The notes under the pieces were generated by a model. It saw only the letters and a program-made list of their open reading frames with translations. It searched no databases and was not told the DNA's origin. Made by a program: the position numbers and the translations under genes. This document shows, one piece after another, positions 21,638 through 33,140 of a DNA stretch of 64,000 bases; position 1 is the stretch's first letter, and each line of letters opens with the position of its first letter. Where the stretch lies: contig JAYWVB010000053.1 in assembly GCA_039881045.1 (NCBI GenBank), forward strand, positions 1-64,000, read 5' to 3'. The stretch is from Chaetomium olivaceum (taxonomy: Eukaryota; Ascomycota; Sordariomycetes; Sordariales; Chaetomiaceae).

Positions 21638-24270
21638 ATGAGTGAAGGCAAGAGCGAAAATATGGCGGATGAAATGATAGAGAGTCGTTACTTGTCGGCA
21701 GGAGCAAACCGATATGCTGCTGCTGCCGACTGGTCTGAAGATGGGCTCGTCGCATTTGGATCTGATTCCAATGTGTGTCTCTGGGACCCAACTGTAAGTT
21801 TTCCTTCTGCCACTTTTTGACTCGACGAGATCATCAGTCTTATGGATGATACTTCTAGGATCTAAAAGGCATTTCGCATATTCTCAGCGGACATACTGCT
21901 CATGTACGGGCTGTCGCATTCTTGCCTAGTAGAAATGAAGACGGCAAAACTATTGTGAACTTGGTGACAGGCGGAGACGACAAGCAGCTCCGGCTCTGGG
22001 CCATAGACTCGGAGACGGGCGCCGCCTCGTGCGTCCAAACCGTCGAGGAACACACCGAACCAATAAACTGCATCGCAGCTCTTAAAGGCGCAACATCTGA
22101 GGATGCGGCGAGACAAATATTCGTCACGGGGGCTGCAGATGCTACAGTCAAGAGCTGGGCTCTGGAAGCTGGCCAAATCACCCTCCTCCAGACGATCAAG
22201 ACCACTAGAAAGTACATGCCTCTTACCGTCGCCTTGAGCGCACTTGAAGAAGGAAATGGACTCGTCCTGGCTGTTGCGGGGACTACTAACGCGGTCCAAA
22301 TCTTCACAACCGCTGTGGCAGACGGCAGTTCAGGGGTCGCGTTCACCCTGCAGGCCACACTGCCGGGCCACGAGAACTGGATCCGCTCCCTCGATTTTAT
22401 CCGCGAGAAGTCTGAGAAGGGTAGCGACATCCTCCTTGCGTCGGCAAGCCAAGACAAGTACATCCGTCTCTGGCGGATTCACCAAGGCACGGCGCTGTCG
22501 GCTCTGAACGCAGCAGGGCTTGGGCTTTCAACTGACGCCCTCACACCTGGGAACAAAGCTCACAAGATAACTACCGGAGCCACCGAATACTGCATAGTGT
22601 TCGAGGCGCTTCTCCTCGGCCACGAGGACTGGATATACAGTGCCCGCTGGTCTCGTGCCGCCGATGGCAGGCTGCAACTGCTGTCTGCCTCAGCCGACAA
22701 CTCCCTGTCTCTCTGGGAATCAGACGCCGAATCTGGTATATGGATCACTGTCGCTCGTCTTGGAGAGATCAGTCGAGAAAAAGGAGCAACAACAGCGACG
22801 GGCAGTATCGGCGGGTTCTGGACTGGCCTTTGGTCGCCCTCGGGCACAACCGTCATCACCCTCGGCCGCACAGGCAGTTGGCGGCGGTGGGACTACGATG
22901 CGGGCGAAGACATGTGGAGGCAAAACTTCGCTATCTCCGGCCACACCCGCGCCGTAACAGGCATTTCATGGTCTCGCGATGGCCTCTACCTCCTCTCGAC
23001 CAGCTCGGACCAGACAACACGCCTTCATGCGGAATGGGTGGTCGGTTCAGCCAAATCCTGGCACGAGATGTCGCGGCCGCAAATACACGGCTATGATCTC
23101 AACTGCATCTCTGCCCTCGGTCCGGCCTCCTTTGTCTCGGGTGCCGACGAGAAGCTCATGCGCGTCTTCACCGAGCCCAAGGCCGTTGCCCGCATGCTCA
23201 GCCGCCTGACCAACACGGCCCCGCCCGCCCCTGAAACCGAAGAGGCACTCCCCGACGCAGCCAACATGCCAGTTCTCGGCCTCTCCAACAAAGCCGTTAC
23301 CGCCCTCCCCTCAGAAGGAGACCCCCCAGCCACCGGCACTTCTGACCCAACCACAGACCCCACCACCGCCACCGACCCCGATTCAGCCCTCACCCACAGT
23401 CAACCCTCTCCACTTTCCACTCTCACCCACCCTCCCCTGGAGGAGTCCCTCTCCCGCCACACGCTCTGGCCCGAGATCGAGAAGCTGTACGGGCACGGCT
23501 ACGAGATCTCGTGCCTCGCCGCCAGCCACGACGGCACGCTGGTCGCGAGCGCCTGCCGCGCCAGCTCGCTGAACCACGCCGTCATCCGCCTGTTCGAGAC
23601 CCGTCGCTGGACCGAGCTGCGCCCGCCCCTGCAGGCCCACACCCTCACCGTCGCCCGCGTGCGCTTCTCGCGCGACGATCGCTACCTCTTGAGCGTGGGG
23701 CGCGATCGGGGGTGGGTTGTTTGGGAACGGACGGTGGTGGCTGGTGAGGGTCGGAGCGAGAGTCAGGGTGAGGGTCAGGGGGAGGGGGATGCGGGATACA
23801 AGCTGGCGCAGGCAAATACCAAGGGCCATACGCGGATGGTGTTGGATGCGGCCTGGGCGCCGGTTGGTGATGATGGTGACGGCGCTCGGGTGTTTGCGAC
23901 GGCGGGGAGAGATAAGTTGGTTAAGGTGTGGGTTAGGAAGGCGGGCGAGGGAGGGCAGTTTGAGCTGGGTAAGGCGGTGACTGAAGAACACCCCGTCACA
24001 GCGCTGGATTTTGTGCCCGTGGTGACGGAGAAGGGCCTGCTGCTGCTTGCTGTTGGCACGGAGGGCGGCAAGGTTTCTGTGCTGACGCTGAAGGTCAACG
24101 ATGGCGAGGTGGAGGTCGTGTCGACGTTGACTGTGAGCCGGGCGCTGGCGTTGCCCAAGGCGGTGTTGCAGCTTGCGTGGCGGCCGACGAGGGAGGGGCA
24201 CAAGGGGAGGGAGCTGGCGATCGCGGGCGAGGACGGGTCGTTGAGGATATACTCGTTCCGTGGGCTGTAA
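21638..24270 (+). CDS. ELP2: Elongator complex protein 2 (Elp2)
   Basis: WD40 subunit of Elongator, which makes the cm5/mcm5/ncm5 side chain on wobble U34 of tRNAs. Exons 21638-21793 and 21859-24270; the intron 21794-21858 is GTAAGT...CTAG. Product 855 aa, near yeast (788) and human (826) Elp2. It begins with the typical ESRYLSAGANRYAAAADWS motif. Many WD repeats form the two beta-propellers, for example GHENWIRSLDF, SASQDKYIRLWRI, GHEDWIYSARWS, GFWTGLWSPSG, GHTRAVTGISWS, GHGYEISCLAAS, HTRMVLDAAWAP and AGRDKLVKVW. A Pro/Thr-rich insert at about residues 475-540 links the propellers. An in-frame ATG at 21662 (MADEMIES) is an alternative start. Codon use changes to GGT/GTG-rich in the last 600 nt without a break. 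Confidence 0.96.
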
Positions 24271-24744
24271 AACGGGTCAATGATAAATGAATAAAATGCA
24301 TGTCGAGATGATCAAACGGCCAAGGCGATAGATAGACACATGTTAGAATCCATGTCTCGTATTAGTCTATTACCGCCCAAAACGGACTCTATCCCAAGTA
24401 TCCCTCAACGCCATGCCCCTTTCATACGCATCCGTCATGCCATTATCCCCGGTTGCGAGGGTGCCTCTTCTCACCCAGTTCCGGACAGCCGTGTCCCCCG
24501 GACGGTCTTACATATCCCGTTCCCCCGCCCGACCAACAACCCACCTCATAACCCTCCCAGCATTACATCACAAGACATCCCCATCCCAACCCAACCTCAG
24601 CCCTTTCTCCCCATCTCTGCCTCCCGTTATCTTGCACCGCACCCTCCCTCCACTCAACCAACCAAACCAAACCGAACCCACGCTCCCCCACTACCTAACG
24701 CAAACCAACCCCTCAGGAACTGAACTCAAAACTCAAAAATCTCA
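24271..24744. terminator. convergent 3' region of ELP2 and the SPT small-subunit-like gene
   Basis: Contains AATAAA at 24290-24295, a good polyadenylation signal 20 nt after the ELP2 stop. The remainder is C/A-rich without an ORF of interest. Confidence 0.55.
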
Positions 24745-25295
24745 TCAAAGTTCCTTCACCGACTCGGCCGTCACCTGCGCCGCCGAGCCGACCGTCCCCA
24801 CCACGGAGCTGAGCATCTGGCCGATGGCGCCCTTGGCCGCGGCCGACGTGTCGAAGGCGTCACCATGCATGTAGAACCAGGCGCGGCTGATGATGAACTG
24901 CAGGTGCTGCGGCAGGTAGAGCACGGTCGCGATGAAGGTGAGGGAGAAGAGCAGGAAGAGGACTGAGTCTGTTTATTTGAAGAAGTCGTCAGTATTTTGG
25001 TGGGTTGTCTGTTGTTTGTTGTTTGTTTGTTTGTTTGTTTGGAAGGAGGGGCGGGCTGTGTAGAGGGGTTGTGATGGGAGGGGGGGGGGCAGAAGATAGT
25101 TCGGGACGGAGGAAGGGAGAGTAGAGTGGTGGGAGGGAGCAGCAGGGAGAGTGATGGAGAAGAGGACGGAGGAGGGGACGGCGTACAGAAGATGAATTTC
25201 TCAATCGGCGTGTAGATGTAGACGCTGTACGTCACTTCCAGCTGGTAGATCTTGAGCTGCAGCCACTTGCTGAAGGACTCGAGTTGGGAAGCCAT
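24745..25295 (-). CDS. Serine palmitoyltransferase small-subunit-like membrane protein
   Basis: Exons 25187-25295 and 24745-24968; the intron 24969-25186 contains a TTTG/TTG microsatellite on the plus strand. Product 110 aa. It begins MASQLESFSKWLQLKIYQLEVTYSVYIYTP, then IEKFIFYSVLFLLFSLTFIATVLYLPQHL, that is an amphipathic start, one membrane segment at about residues 36-54 and a YLPQHL motif. This order (YxLE, xxPWE/TPIEK, single TM, PQH) matches the activator subunits of serine palmitoyltransferase (SPTSSA/B), which raise sphingoid-base synthesis in the ER. The last 45 residues (after FYMHGD) are an Ala/Ser-rich extension absent from the animal proteins. Function is inferred from motif order, not from a search. 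It is divergent from the release-factor gene (436 bp). Confidence 0.7.
25010..25042 (+). repeat. TTTG microsatellite inside an intron
   Basis: (TTTG/TTG)n run at the 3' part of the SPT-small-subunit-like intron, on the plus strand. Confidence 0.75.
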
Positions 25296-25731
25296 TTCGG
25301 TTTAAGGGGGGATGTGCGAAAAAAAGGGTGCGATGGGATGATGGCGTTCTCGAGCAGTGGTTCTTCGTCGTTCGGGAGTTCGCAAAGTACGTGAGAGTTG
25401 GCGTGGTTGTGCGCTCGTCTGTATGGTTAAGTGGCTGCTCGGAGGGTCGTTGCTTTCGAAAGTGTCGCGGGATCAAATTCAACGGTCGCGTTAAAGGTCG
25501 GTTCGCATCGAAATCCAGACGAGCAAGGGTCGCGAAGTGCAAATCAGATGAGACGAGGCTTGCCTGCCGAGCGGAAAGCCCGGGAACGCTCTGATTGGGC
25601 AGTCTTTGCCCCACCAAACATGCAAGCCCGTTTCGCAGTGTAAAGCGGCAACATCCGGCATCCAAGCACGCACCTGTCACTGACAGCAACACCACAGCTC
25701 AGTTGACGACATGAGCTGAGATGTCCACGCC
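25296..25731. promoter_or_regulatory. shared divergent intergenic region
   Basis: 436 bp between the start codons of the SPT-small-subunit-like gene (-) and the mitochondrial release-factor gene (+). No specific site is assigned. Confidence 0.45.
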
Positions 25732-26514
25732 ATGCTACGGCCCCTTACCAGCCTGCGCGCCCTCATCCGCCCGGCAGGCATTTTATACGCCCGTCATGGC
25801 GTCGCTTCAAGCTTGGAGCTGAGAAACAGCTTCACGACCTCGGTTGTCGCCAACCTTAAGCAGATGCCCCCGCGGCCGAAGCACCCTCCCGAATCCGAGA
25901 TTGAAGAGTCATACCTCAAAGGCAGCGGACCTGGCGGGCAGAAGATTGTACGTGCCCCGTCCCCGGCCCCCCCTCCTCTTTTCTCCTCCCCATAACCCCC
26001 TTTCCCCCATCTACCAAACCACACCCCCCAACTAAGAAGAGAAAAACAGAATAAAACCAACTCGGCAGTCCAACTCAAGCACGTCCCCACCGGCCTCGTC
26101 GTAAAATCCCAAGCCACGCGCTCGCGCAGCCAGAACCGCAAGATCGCGCGCGACCTGCTGGCGCTGAAGCTGGACGAGCTGGCCAACGGCACCCAGTCCC
26201 GCGTGGCCATCGTGGGCGACACCAAGCGCAAGCGGGCGGCGAGCAAGGCCAAGAAGAGTCGGCGGAAGTATAGGAAGCTGGCGGGTGGTGTTGATGCTGG
26301 TGTTGAGTGGGAGGGTGAAGAAGGGGAGGGGGAGGAGGGTGAGCTTGAGCTCGAGGCTGAAGGGGAGGTTGAAGGGGAGGTCGGGAAGGGACAGGAACAT
26401 GCAGAAGGGTGGAATAAAGAGGAAGGAGAAGTAGTAAACGTGGACACGGAAACAAACGAAACAACACAGAGGGCACAAGAGACTGAGGCAGGTGATACCA
26501 AGAGTGGGAGGTGA
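25732..26514 (+). CDS. Mitochondrial class I release-factor-like protein (MTRFR/C12orf65, Rso55 type)
   Basis: Short GGQ-domain protein without codon-recognition domains; family members rescue stalled mitoribosomes by hydrolysing peptidyl-tRNA. Exons 25732-25947 and 26050-26514; the intron 25948-26049 is GTACGT...CAG. Product 226 aa. The start MLRPLTSLRALIRPAG is an Arg/Leu-rich presequence-like leader. The catalytic loop is at about residues 66-84 (GSGPGGQKINKTNSAVQL), followed by HVPTG and a QATRSRSQNRKIA stretch as in RF1-domain proteins. A basic segment (TKRKRAASKAKKSRRKYRK) is typical of the family's ribosome-binding tail. After it, about 70 residues are strikingly Glu/Gly-rich, an unusual acidic extension. 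Convergent with actin. Confidence 0.9.
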
Positions 26515-27003
26515 TACCCGAGGGCAAAATAATAAAACGCAAGTTACAAATCTAAGTGACAAGCATGAAAGCAGCTGAATGGGGGGTGCATAGGCCAAAC
26601 CAAACACTTCCACTCGGCAACCACAATGACGAATAAACGCAGGATTCTTAACACGACCAGCTACGAACGAGACGTAATCACCGCAGGCACAGTAACAGAA
26701 TGTATCATCAAGCTTGGCCTACTTGTCCGCGCCGCCCCATGCACGCGCCAGCTCGCCCAGGAAACAAAGGCCCTCGTGCGTCCACATGTGCCAAACGGAG
26801 AATGCTAGATGCCCACCAATCCCTGACCAGGGTCAAAACTTTTGTAAGATATGAGACTCGCCCAGGACACAGACACGCGACGCCGAGGCCTTCCGTGGCG
26901 CGGCCGGCCTTGCCTCGCGACAATCCGGGAAGTTGTCCAAGTTCTGCGCTACGCAAACGGTAAGCAAACGCCCCTCTACTCGCTAGTGGCATCAAGTCAT
27001 ACC
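26515..27003. terminator. convergent 3' region between release factor and actin
   Basis: AATAAA at 26531-26536 lies 16 nt after the release-factor stop. The rest should hold the long actin 3' UTR. No gene is seen. Confidence 0.5.
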
Positions 27004-28621
27004 TTAGAAGCACTTGCGGTGCACAATCGAGGGGCCGCTCTCGTCGTACTCCTGCTTCGAGATCCACATCTGCTGGAAGGTCGAGAGAGAGGCGAGAATA
27101 GAACCACCGATCCAGACGGAGTACTTGCGCTCGGGAGGAGCGATGATCTTGACCTTCATGGAAGAAGGAGCAAGAGCAGTGATCTCCTTCTGCATACGGT
27201 CCGAGAGACCAGGGTACATGGTGGTACCACCCGACTAAGCGCTTGTTAGCTTTGTTTTATTTAGGGGGAACTTTGCCGCATTTTCAACTCACCATGACGA
27301 TGTTGCCGTACAGGTCCTTCCTGACGTCGACGTCGCACTTCATGATCGAGTTGAAGGTGGTGACGTGGATGCCGCCGCTCTCGAGGCCGAGGACGGAGGG
27401 CTGGAAGAGGGCCTCAGGAGCACGGAAGCGCTCGTTGCCGATGGTGATGACCTGACCGTCGGGAAGCTCGTACGACTTCTCCAAGCTGGAGCTCTGAGCC
27501 GCGGTCTGGATCTCCTGCTCGAAGTCGAGGGCGACGTAGCAGAGCTTCTCCTTGATGTCACGGACGATTTCACGCTCGGCCGTGGTGGAGAAGGTGTAGC
27601 CGCGCTCAGCCAGGATCTTCATGAGGTAGTCCGTCAGGTCACGGCCGGCCATGTCGACACGGGCAATGGCGTGCGGGAGCGAGAAACCCTCGTAGATGGG
27701 GACGACGTGGGTGACACCGTCACCAGAGTCGAGCACGATACCCGTGGTACGACCGGAGGCGTACAGCGACAGGACGGCCTGGATGGAGACGTAGAAGGCG
27801 GGGGCGTTGAAGGTCTCGAAGACGATCTGCGTCATCTTCTCGCGGTTGCTCTTGGGGTTGATGGGAGCCTCGGTCAGGAGGACGGGGTGCTCCTCGGGGG
27901 CAACACGGAGCTCGTTGTAGAAGGTGTGATGCCAGATCTTCTCCATGTCGTCCCAGTTGGTGACGACACCGTGCTCGATGGGGTAGCGCAGCGTCAGGAT
28001 ACCACGCTTGGATTGCGCCTCATCACCGACGTACGAGTCCTTCTGCCCCATACCGATCATGATACTAGCGGCGCGTTAGCCGGCGACCTGGATATCACAG
28101 AGATACCGAAAACCAAGCCTACCCATGGTGACGGGGACGACCGACAATGGACGCTGGACAGCCGTGTTAGCTTGTTTGTTTGTACCAACGGGCGTCCGGA
28201 GCCCGGCTTATCGCCGACCAGGCCGGGGCCGGGGCTGGGAGACTTACGGAAAACAGCGCGGGGTGCATCATCACCGGCGAAACCGGCCTTGCACATACCG
28301 GAGCTACTCGTATGTCAGCTCCGTCCATCCAAATACGTCTTTTGTGTGAAGCTATCGTCGACTGGGCGATGGAGATCGCCGGGCGGGAGACGAGTGGGCC
28401 ATCGCTGACGACGCTCCGCCCGCGATCGCCGAGTCGGTGAGCTGCGGGGGGAAGGGGACCGGCTTACCCATTGTCGATGACGAGGGCAGCAACTTCTTCT
28501 ACAACGCAGAATCTCAGTCAGTAGCTGCTCAACACGATGGCATGCGCGCAACCTCGATGGGGCCCGACCAAAAGAGGTCGGGTTTCGGAGATCGGGAGCT
28601 GTCTGTCAACGTACCCTCCAT
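27004..28621 (-). CDS. ACT1: Actin
   Basis: Cytoskeletal ATPase of filaments and cables, essential for polarity and endocytosis. Six exons: 28615-28621 (only ATGGAGG), 28468-28498, 28248-28303, 28123-28153, 27293-28064 and 27004-27234. They sum to 1128 nt, exactly the canonical 375 aa. N-terminus [20 protein letters not shown]; then DDAPRAVF, PSIVGRPRHHG, MIGMGQKDSYVGDEAQSKRG, the phosphate loop VLDSGDGVTHVVP, and the end KQEYDESGPSIVHRKCF. All junctions follow GT-AG, with introns of 116, 164, 94, 58 and 58 nt. Codons in the big exon are strongly C-ending, as expected for very high expression. A complete, ordinary single-copy actin; nothing appears broken. Confidence 0.98.
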
Positions 28622-30597
28622 TTTGACGGCTGTAAAGGTGCAAAAAGCGGAAAAGGGGAAAATTAAATTATTCAACTCGTACGATCTCCGAATCGGCTGC
28701 GGAAGTCGTGATGGTATCTGTTGCGAAGCACGTAGCAGAGGTAAGAAGAAGAGATGGCTAGAGTCGCGGCGCGAAGGTTGGAAAGGGGAGGTGAATTTAA
28801 GGTCAGTGCTTGGGTTGGCGTGGGTTGAGAGAGGGGGATATGTGCGCGGGTGGAGGAAGGAAAGCCTTGGGTCCCTGCGCCCCATGCCCGTCCCTCAGAT
28901 GGAAAGCTGGACAGTTTGTGGGGCAGCAAGAACAGTGGTGGGCGGTGTGGGAGCTAGTGGGGTTTGCTAGGGGTCGGATGGAGCTGTGTGATTGGCAGAG
29001 ATTAAAGATTCGCCTGCCGCTTTTACGCTTTTACGCTGACGGCCTGATGAAAACGAGGTTGCCAGTTGGTTGGTTTGCGGGTTGGCCACAAGCTTTCGTA
29101 ACTCGCTGTGGCTGGGATTTCAAACAAAAGAATTCCACCTGGGCACGTCAAAAGATAGGATAGGTACCCGTCCAAGAGCCTGAGCACGGGAGACTGCGCA
29201 GGCAGCGGAAAGCGGCAAGCCCTTCCAGGTTGCTTGCTGTTTACTTGGTAAATCATTCGCCAAGGCATCACCGCATCGCATCTCTGCCCAGTTCATCAAC
29301 CGCCGGACAGTACGTGGCACGACAGTTACGGTGCAGTAACGCTGAACATCACACTTCTTGGCAAGGCGTTGCCACACGGCAGGGGGTCTGCGAGGTTCTG
29401 GCACGGTGCGCGTTCTCAAAGTCGGACGAGCAGAGATGACGTTGCCGTGGCCTTTCAACGGTTTCAACGACCGTCACGATGGTGCAGCAGCCGGTGTTGT
29501 GACAAAGAGAGACGCATCACCAGTCGTTTGCCAAGCAGGCACCGTTTCCTGTTCTCAGGAAGAATCTTTGACGCGGTTATCTATTTCGGTAGCCTAACGA
29601 GGTGTACGTACACATGGAATACGTTCCATGTTGCTTGGCAGGTGTTGAACTCGAAACGGCATTTCAGACGATAGCCTCGGATCTTATACCAGCCTGACGC
29701 CGGATGCCGTGCACAAGACCATCGGAGACTATGCGGTGCCTTGCGGGCAAATATCGTCCGAAGCAGCGCGTCCCAACCTCCACGGCGGCAGAAAAAGGGG
29801 CTGACGTACAGGCCTAGGCAGTGATATCAGGGGCCATTCTCCACCCCCAAAAGCAGCTTGGTCGATCCGAAATCTCGCCATTTCCGGTCTATTAAAGACC
29901 GGACATTGGCCCGGGGATGATTGGCACCCGCCCTACCTTTTGAGCTTAGGGAATTGGCGGTCACAAGTTCTCCATATTCCAACGGTGAGAACTGACACAT
30001 TTGCCCCACGATTTTGCGATTATCAGAAGCTCTGGCCATGCGCCATGGGAATTTTGACAAGAGCGGCGACGAGGGGCAAGTGGGGCAGTATTTTCTCCTT
30101 GGCTTTGGAGGGGTAAAGCACAGACCGTGAAGGCGTCAAGACCAGCAAGGTCCCTTTCGATTGATCGCAACATCAAGCCCTTGCAAACACCTCGAATTTC
30201 TGAATTTTTGTTTATTTTAGTAGCGAGCGTAGATATGGAATGTAACTAGCCCCTTCCCCCCCATCTGCTCTTCTTCCTCCAGCCGGAGACGCGGCGAGGA
30301 AAAGATGCACAAAGTTCACGTGACGCTTGAACTAGCCTGTTTCGGATGGAAATTTCCTGAAGGTTCGCGAACGACAGGGCAGAATCGCGAACTCTTGGCC
30401 GTGTCGGGCAAGACTAAGCAAGCAAATCTGAGTCTAGACTTTGCCTGGACTACCTAACACAAAACCACCAGGGAATATTGAGAATATTACAGTTTCCCGT
30501 ACCATCCCTCTACACACTTGTCCAGGAAGATAAACCAACATTATCCGCGGAATTACCCCTCGTTGATCCTAGTTCAAACAACTTCAACCCCTCCAAA
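28622..30597. promoter_or_regulatory. divergent intergenic region actin/FES1
   Basis: About 2 kb containing the promoters of actin (-) and FES1 (+). A CCAAT box in actin orientation is at 28991-28995, about 370 bp upstream of the actin ATG. The actin-proximal 250 bp read CT-rich on the minus strand, as in strong fungal promoters. No ORF of interest. Confidence 0.5.
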
Positions 30598-31350
30598 ATG
30601 GAAAGAAATCTCAACAGCCTGCTCAAATGGAGCATCGAGAACTCGGTCCCATCCACAGCCCCGGCCGCTAACGGCACCAACGGCGCCAACGGGATCAACG
30701 GGACCAACGGCACAACAGCCGTAGCCATCCATCCGAGCGACGGCAACACCCCCGCCGACACCCCCGCCCAGACCAACGGCACCAGCGCCGCCGCCGCCAG
30801 CAGCAAGCTCAACCCCGAGATCCTCTCCGCCCTCTTCGGCGGCCCCTCCGAAGCCGAGCTGATGAAGGCGGCGATGGAGGTGCTCACCGACGACACGGCC
30901 ACCCTCGACAACCAGCTGATCGCGTTCGACAACTTCGAGCAGCTGATCGAGTCGCTGGACAACGCCAACAATCTGGAACCCCTAAAACTGTGGGCGCCGC
31001 TGCTGGGTCTGCTGGCGCACGACGAGACCGAGATGCGGCGCATGGCGGCGTGGTGCGTCGGCACCGCGGTGCAGAACAATGCGCGCACCCAGGAGCGTCT
31101 ACTAGCGGAGGGTGGGGTGCCCCTCTTGGTGGGGTTGGCTACGAAGGAGGGGGAGGATGTGGCTGTCCGCCGCAAGGCGATCTATGCGCTGAGCTCGGCC
31201 GTGCGGAATTGCCAGCCGGCGATGGACGCTGCCACGGCGGAGTTGACCGCGCATGGGAAGGGGGACAAGGTGGATGCGGGTGATATGGATGCGGTGGATG
31301 GGGTGATTGAGTGGTTGAGGGAGAAGGTGAACGGTGCGGCAACGGCATGA
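30598..31350 (+). CDS. FES1: Hsp70 nucleotide exchange factor Fes1
   Basis: Armadillo-type exchange factor that opens the nucleotide-binding domain of cytosolic Hsp70 and so promotes substrate release and degradation of misfolded proteins. Single exon, 250 aa, starting MERNLNSLLKWSIENS, a hallmark N-terminus. A low-complexity Asn-Gly-Thr linker follows at about residues 22-60 (NGTNGANGINGTNGT). The helical repeats include LDNQLIAFDNFEQLIESLDNANNLEPL, MRRMAAWCVGTAVQNNARTQ and VRRKAIYALSSAVRNCQPA, the core ARM motifs of Fes1/HspBP1. Length is somewhat above the 210-220 aa norm because of the linker. An in-frame GTG/TTG-type extension upstream is not needed. Convergent with uL5m. Confidence 0.96.
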   Translation: MERNLNSLLKWSIENSVPSTAPAANGTNGANGINGTNGTTAVAIHPSDGNTPADTPAQTNGTSAAAASSKLNPEILSALFGGPSEAELMKAAMEVLTDDTATLDNQLIAFDNFEQLIESLDNANNLEPLKLWAPLLGLLAHDETEMRRMAAWCVGTAVQNNARTQERLLAEGGVPLLVGLATKEGEDVAVRRKAIYALSSAVRNCQPAMDAATAELTAHGKGDKVDAGDMDAVDGVIEWLREKVNGAATA

Positions 31351-31622
31351 AAGCGTTATATGGGGTTGAATACAAAAATCAGCGTTGTCGTGCGAAGAGC
31401 TGGGATAGATAAGGTGGTATTTTTTGCATGGTCGGCGTTCGGTATGGGTTCTGGCATTGGAGGCATGATCTGGACGAGTCTCATGGCGAATTAGAAAAAG
31501 GGATATAGAGGAATGTGAAAGAAGGAACGGCCGTCTATATTCGTTGCAACGATGCGTTCTCCTTGTGATGTTACAAAGTATACACAAGTGGTATTGTATT
31601 GTACAAGCAAACCTACCCTCAT
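31351..31622. other. convergent 3' region FES1/uL5m
   Basis: 272 bp shared by the two 3' UTRs. No gene seen. Confidence 0.4.
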
Positions 31623-32851
31623 CTAGTTCCGGACCTCGCCGTAGAATGGCACACCAAACGATTGCAGCAGTAGCCGGGCCTGTCTGTCTGAGGTCGCCGT
31701 CGTCTTGATGAACACCCTGCAGCCGGGCAGCATCTTGGCCGGATACATCTACCAAGCTGTTAGTTCGCAACGTTCCCAGCCAGAAGAAAAGCTTCTCACT
31801 CACCCAGTAGTTGGCCTCCACCTCCGGAAACAGCTTAACCTCGTCCGGCGACAGACCGAACGACAAGTTACCCGAGCTATCACCCGTCGTCGCTATTATC
31901 CCATTTGTCAGTACACCATCACCACCTCCAATCCCAAACAACAGCAAAACTCACCCCGAATCCCCCTCCAGTCCTTGATCCTGGGGAACACCAAATGCAC
32001 ACACCGATCCAAGAACTCATACGCCGCATTCCCATAAACCGTCGACTTGACACCAGCCTTGTCCCCAATCTTGATCCCCCACTGCACAACATTGCTCTTG
32101 GTCTTCGTAATCTCGGGCGTCGTCCCCGTCAGCGAGAGCACCACACTGCGCGCCACCAGCAAATGGTCCGGGTCCTTGATCGCATCCGGCACATAGGTCG
32201 CAATCGTCACCTCCTTGATCTCGGGGATGTTGTTGAAGGTCACGTCGCGCTCGATGAGCGGCAGTACCGGGTTGCCGCGGGGCCCGCGCAGCGCGCGGTT
32301 CTTGTGGTAAGGGGACGACCCGTCCCACCCGCGCAGCCGCTGCGGGGTCTCCTTCTTGGGCGTGCCGGGGGGCACGTGGGTGTAGGCGAGCGTCATGATG
32401 TCGGATGCGATGGTCGACTGGTAGGTTTGCTTGAGCCGCGGCAGGTTGAAGGGGCCCGGGACGAAGTCACGCGCGATCGGGTCGGAGGAAGGGGGGGACT
32501 GGACCGGGTGGAGAGGGCCGCGGTTGTACTTGGGGGGGTGGTATTGGTATCTGGGAGACGGTGTCTTGGTTTAGTGGGTGTTCGAGAGGACGGACCTAGG
32601 GGGTGAAGAAGTGGCATGGCTTACCTCCCGCTGGGCAGCGCAACCTTCCTGTCGGCAGCACGCTTCCATGGCCTAAACTCCTTCTTCTCCTCGTGGCTCA
32701 ATTGCGGCGCTGTGAGCGTCGAGTCTTCGAGATCGGTCAAGCCCGCTTCGGACGAGGCACATCGTATGGACCCGGCTGTGCAAGTCTGGCGTGATAATTG
32801 GGAAAGGGGAAGGCCCCGAGCCGGCCTCGACAACCCACGGAGGCTCGCCAT
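31623..32851 (-). CDS. MRPL7: Mitochondrial large-subunit ribosomal protein uL5m (MrpL7)
   Basis: Component of the central protuberance of the mitoribosomal large subunit. Exons 32625-32851, 31955-32550, 31804-31892 and 31623-31748 (1038 nt, 345 aa); all introns GT-AG. Start MASLRGLSRPARGLPLSQLSRQ is a mitochondrial presequence-like leader. The uL5 core shows NPVLPLIERDVTFNNIPEIKEVTIATYV, LSLTGTTPEITKTKS, GIKIGDKAGVKSTVYGNAAYEFLDR, RIKDWRGIR and, after the junction, LSFGLSPDEVKLFPEVEANY; the last exon gives the GCRVFIKTTATSDRQARLLLQ helix. Identification rests on the characteristic uL5 N- and C-terminal domains. It lies upstream of, and in tandem with, LSG1 on the same strand (289 bp apart). 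Confidence 0.93.
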
Positions 32852-33140
32852 TGTGATATGCGCGGCAGGACTGGAGTGACCGATACGCGGAGCTTCAGCC
32901 AAAACCCACGAGACGGTTCGAGGTTCGCCAGGGAAATTTTCTGGGTCGAAGCTGCACAGTTTGTAAGGGTTAGGGTTATCCTAGAAGCTCGCCATTTTAT
33001 CACCACCACTAAATAGTTAAGTCACAGAACAAATCATCGATATCAATTCAACCCTCCACTTTTAAACACCACCGACCAGGTTAAAAAAGGAAAAATCAAA
33101 ATCTCTATCACCGGCTTAGCCTGGCACAGAATACCCCCCC

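Noticed and set aside
27365..28408. 347-codon antisense ORF over actin
   Set aside because: Shadow of the highly biased actin codons; it runs across introns and carries no domain.
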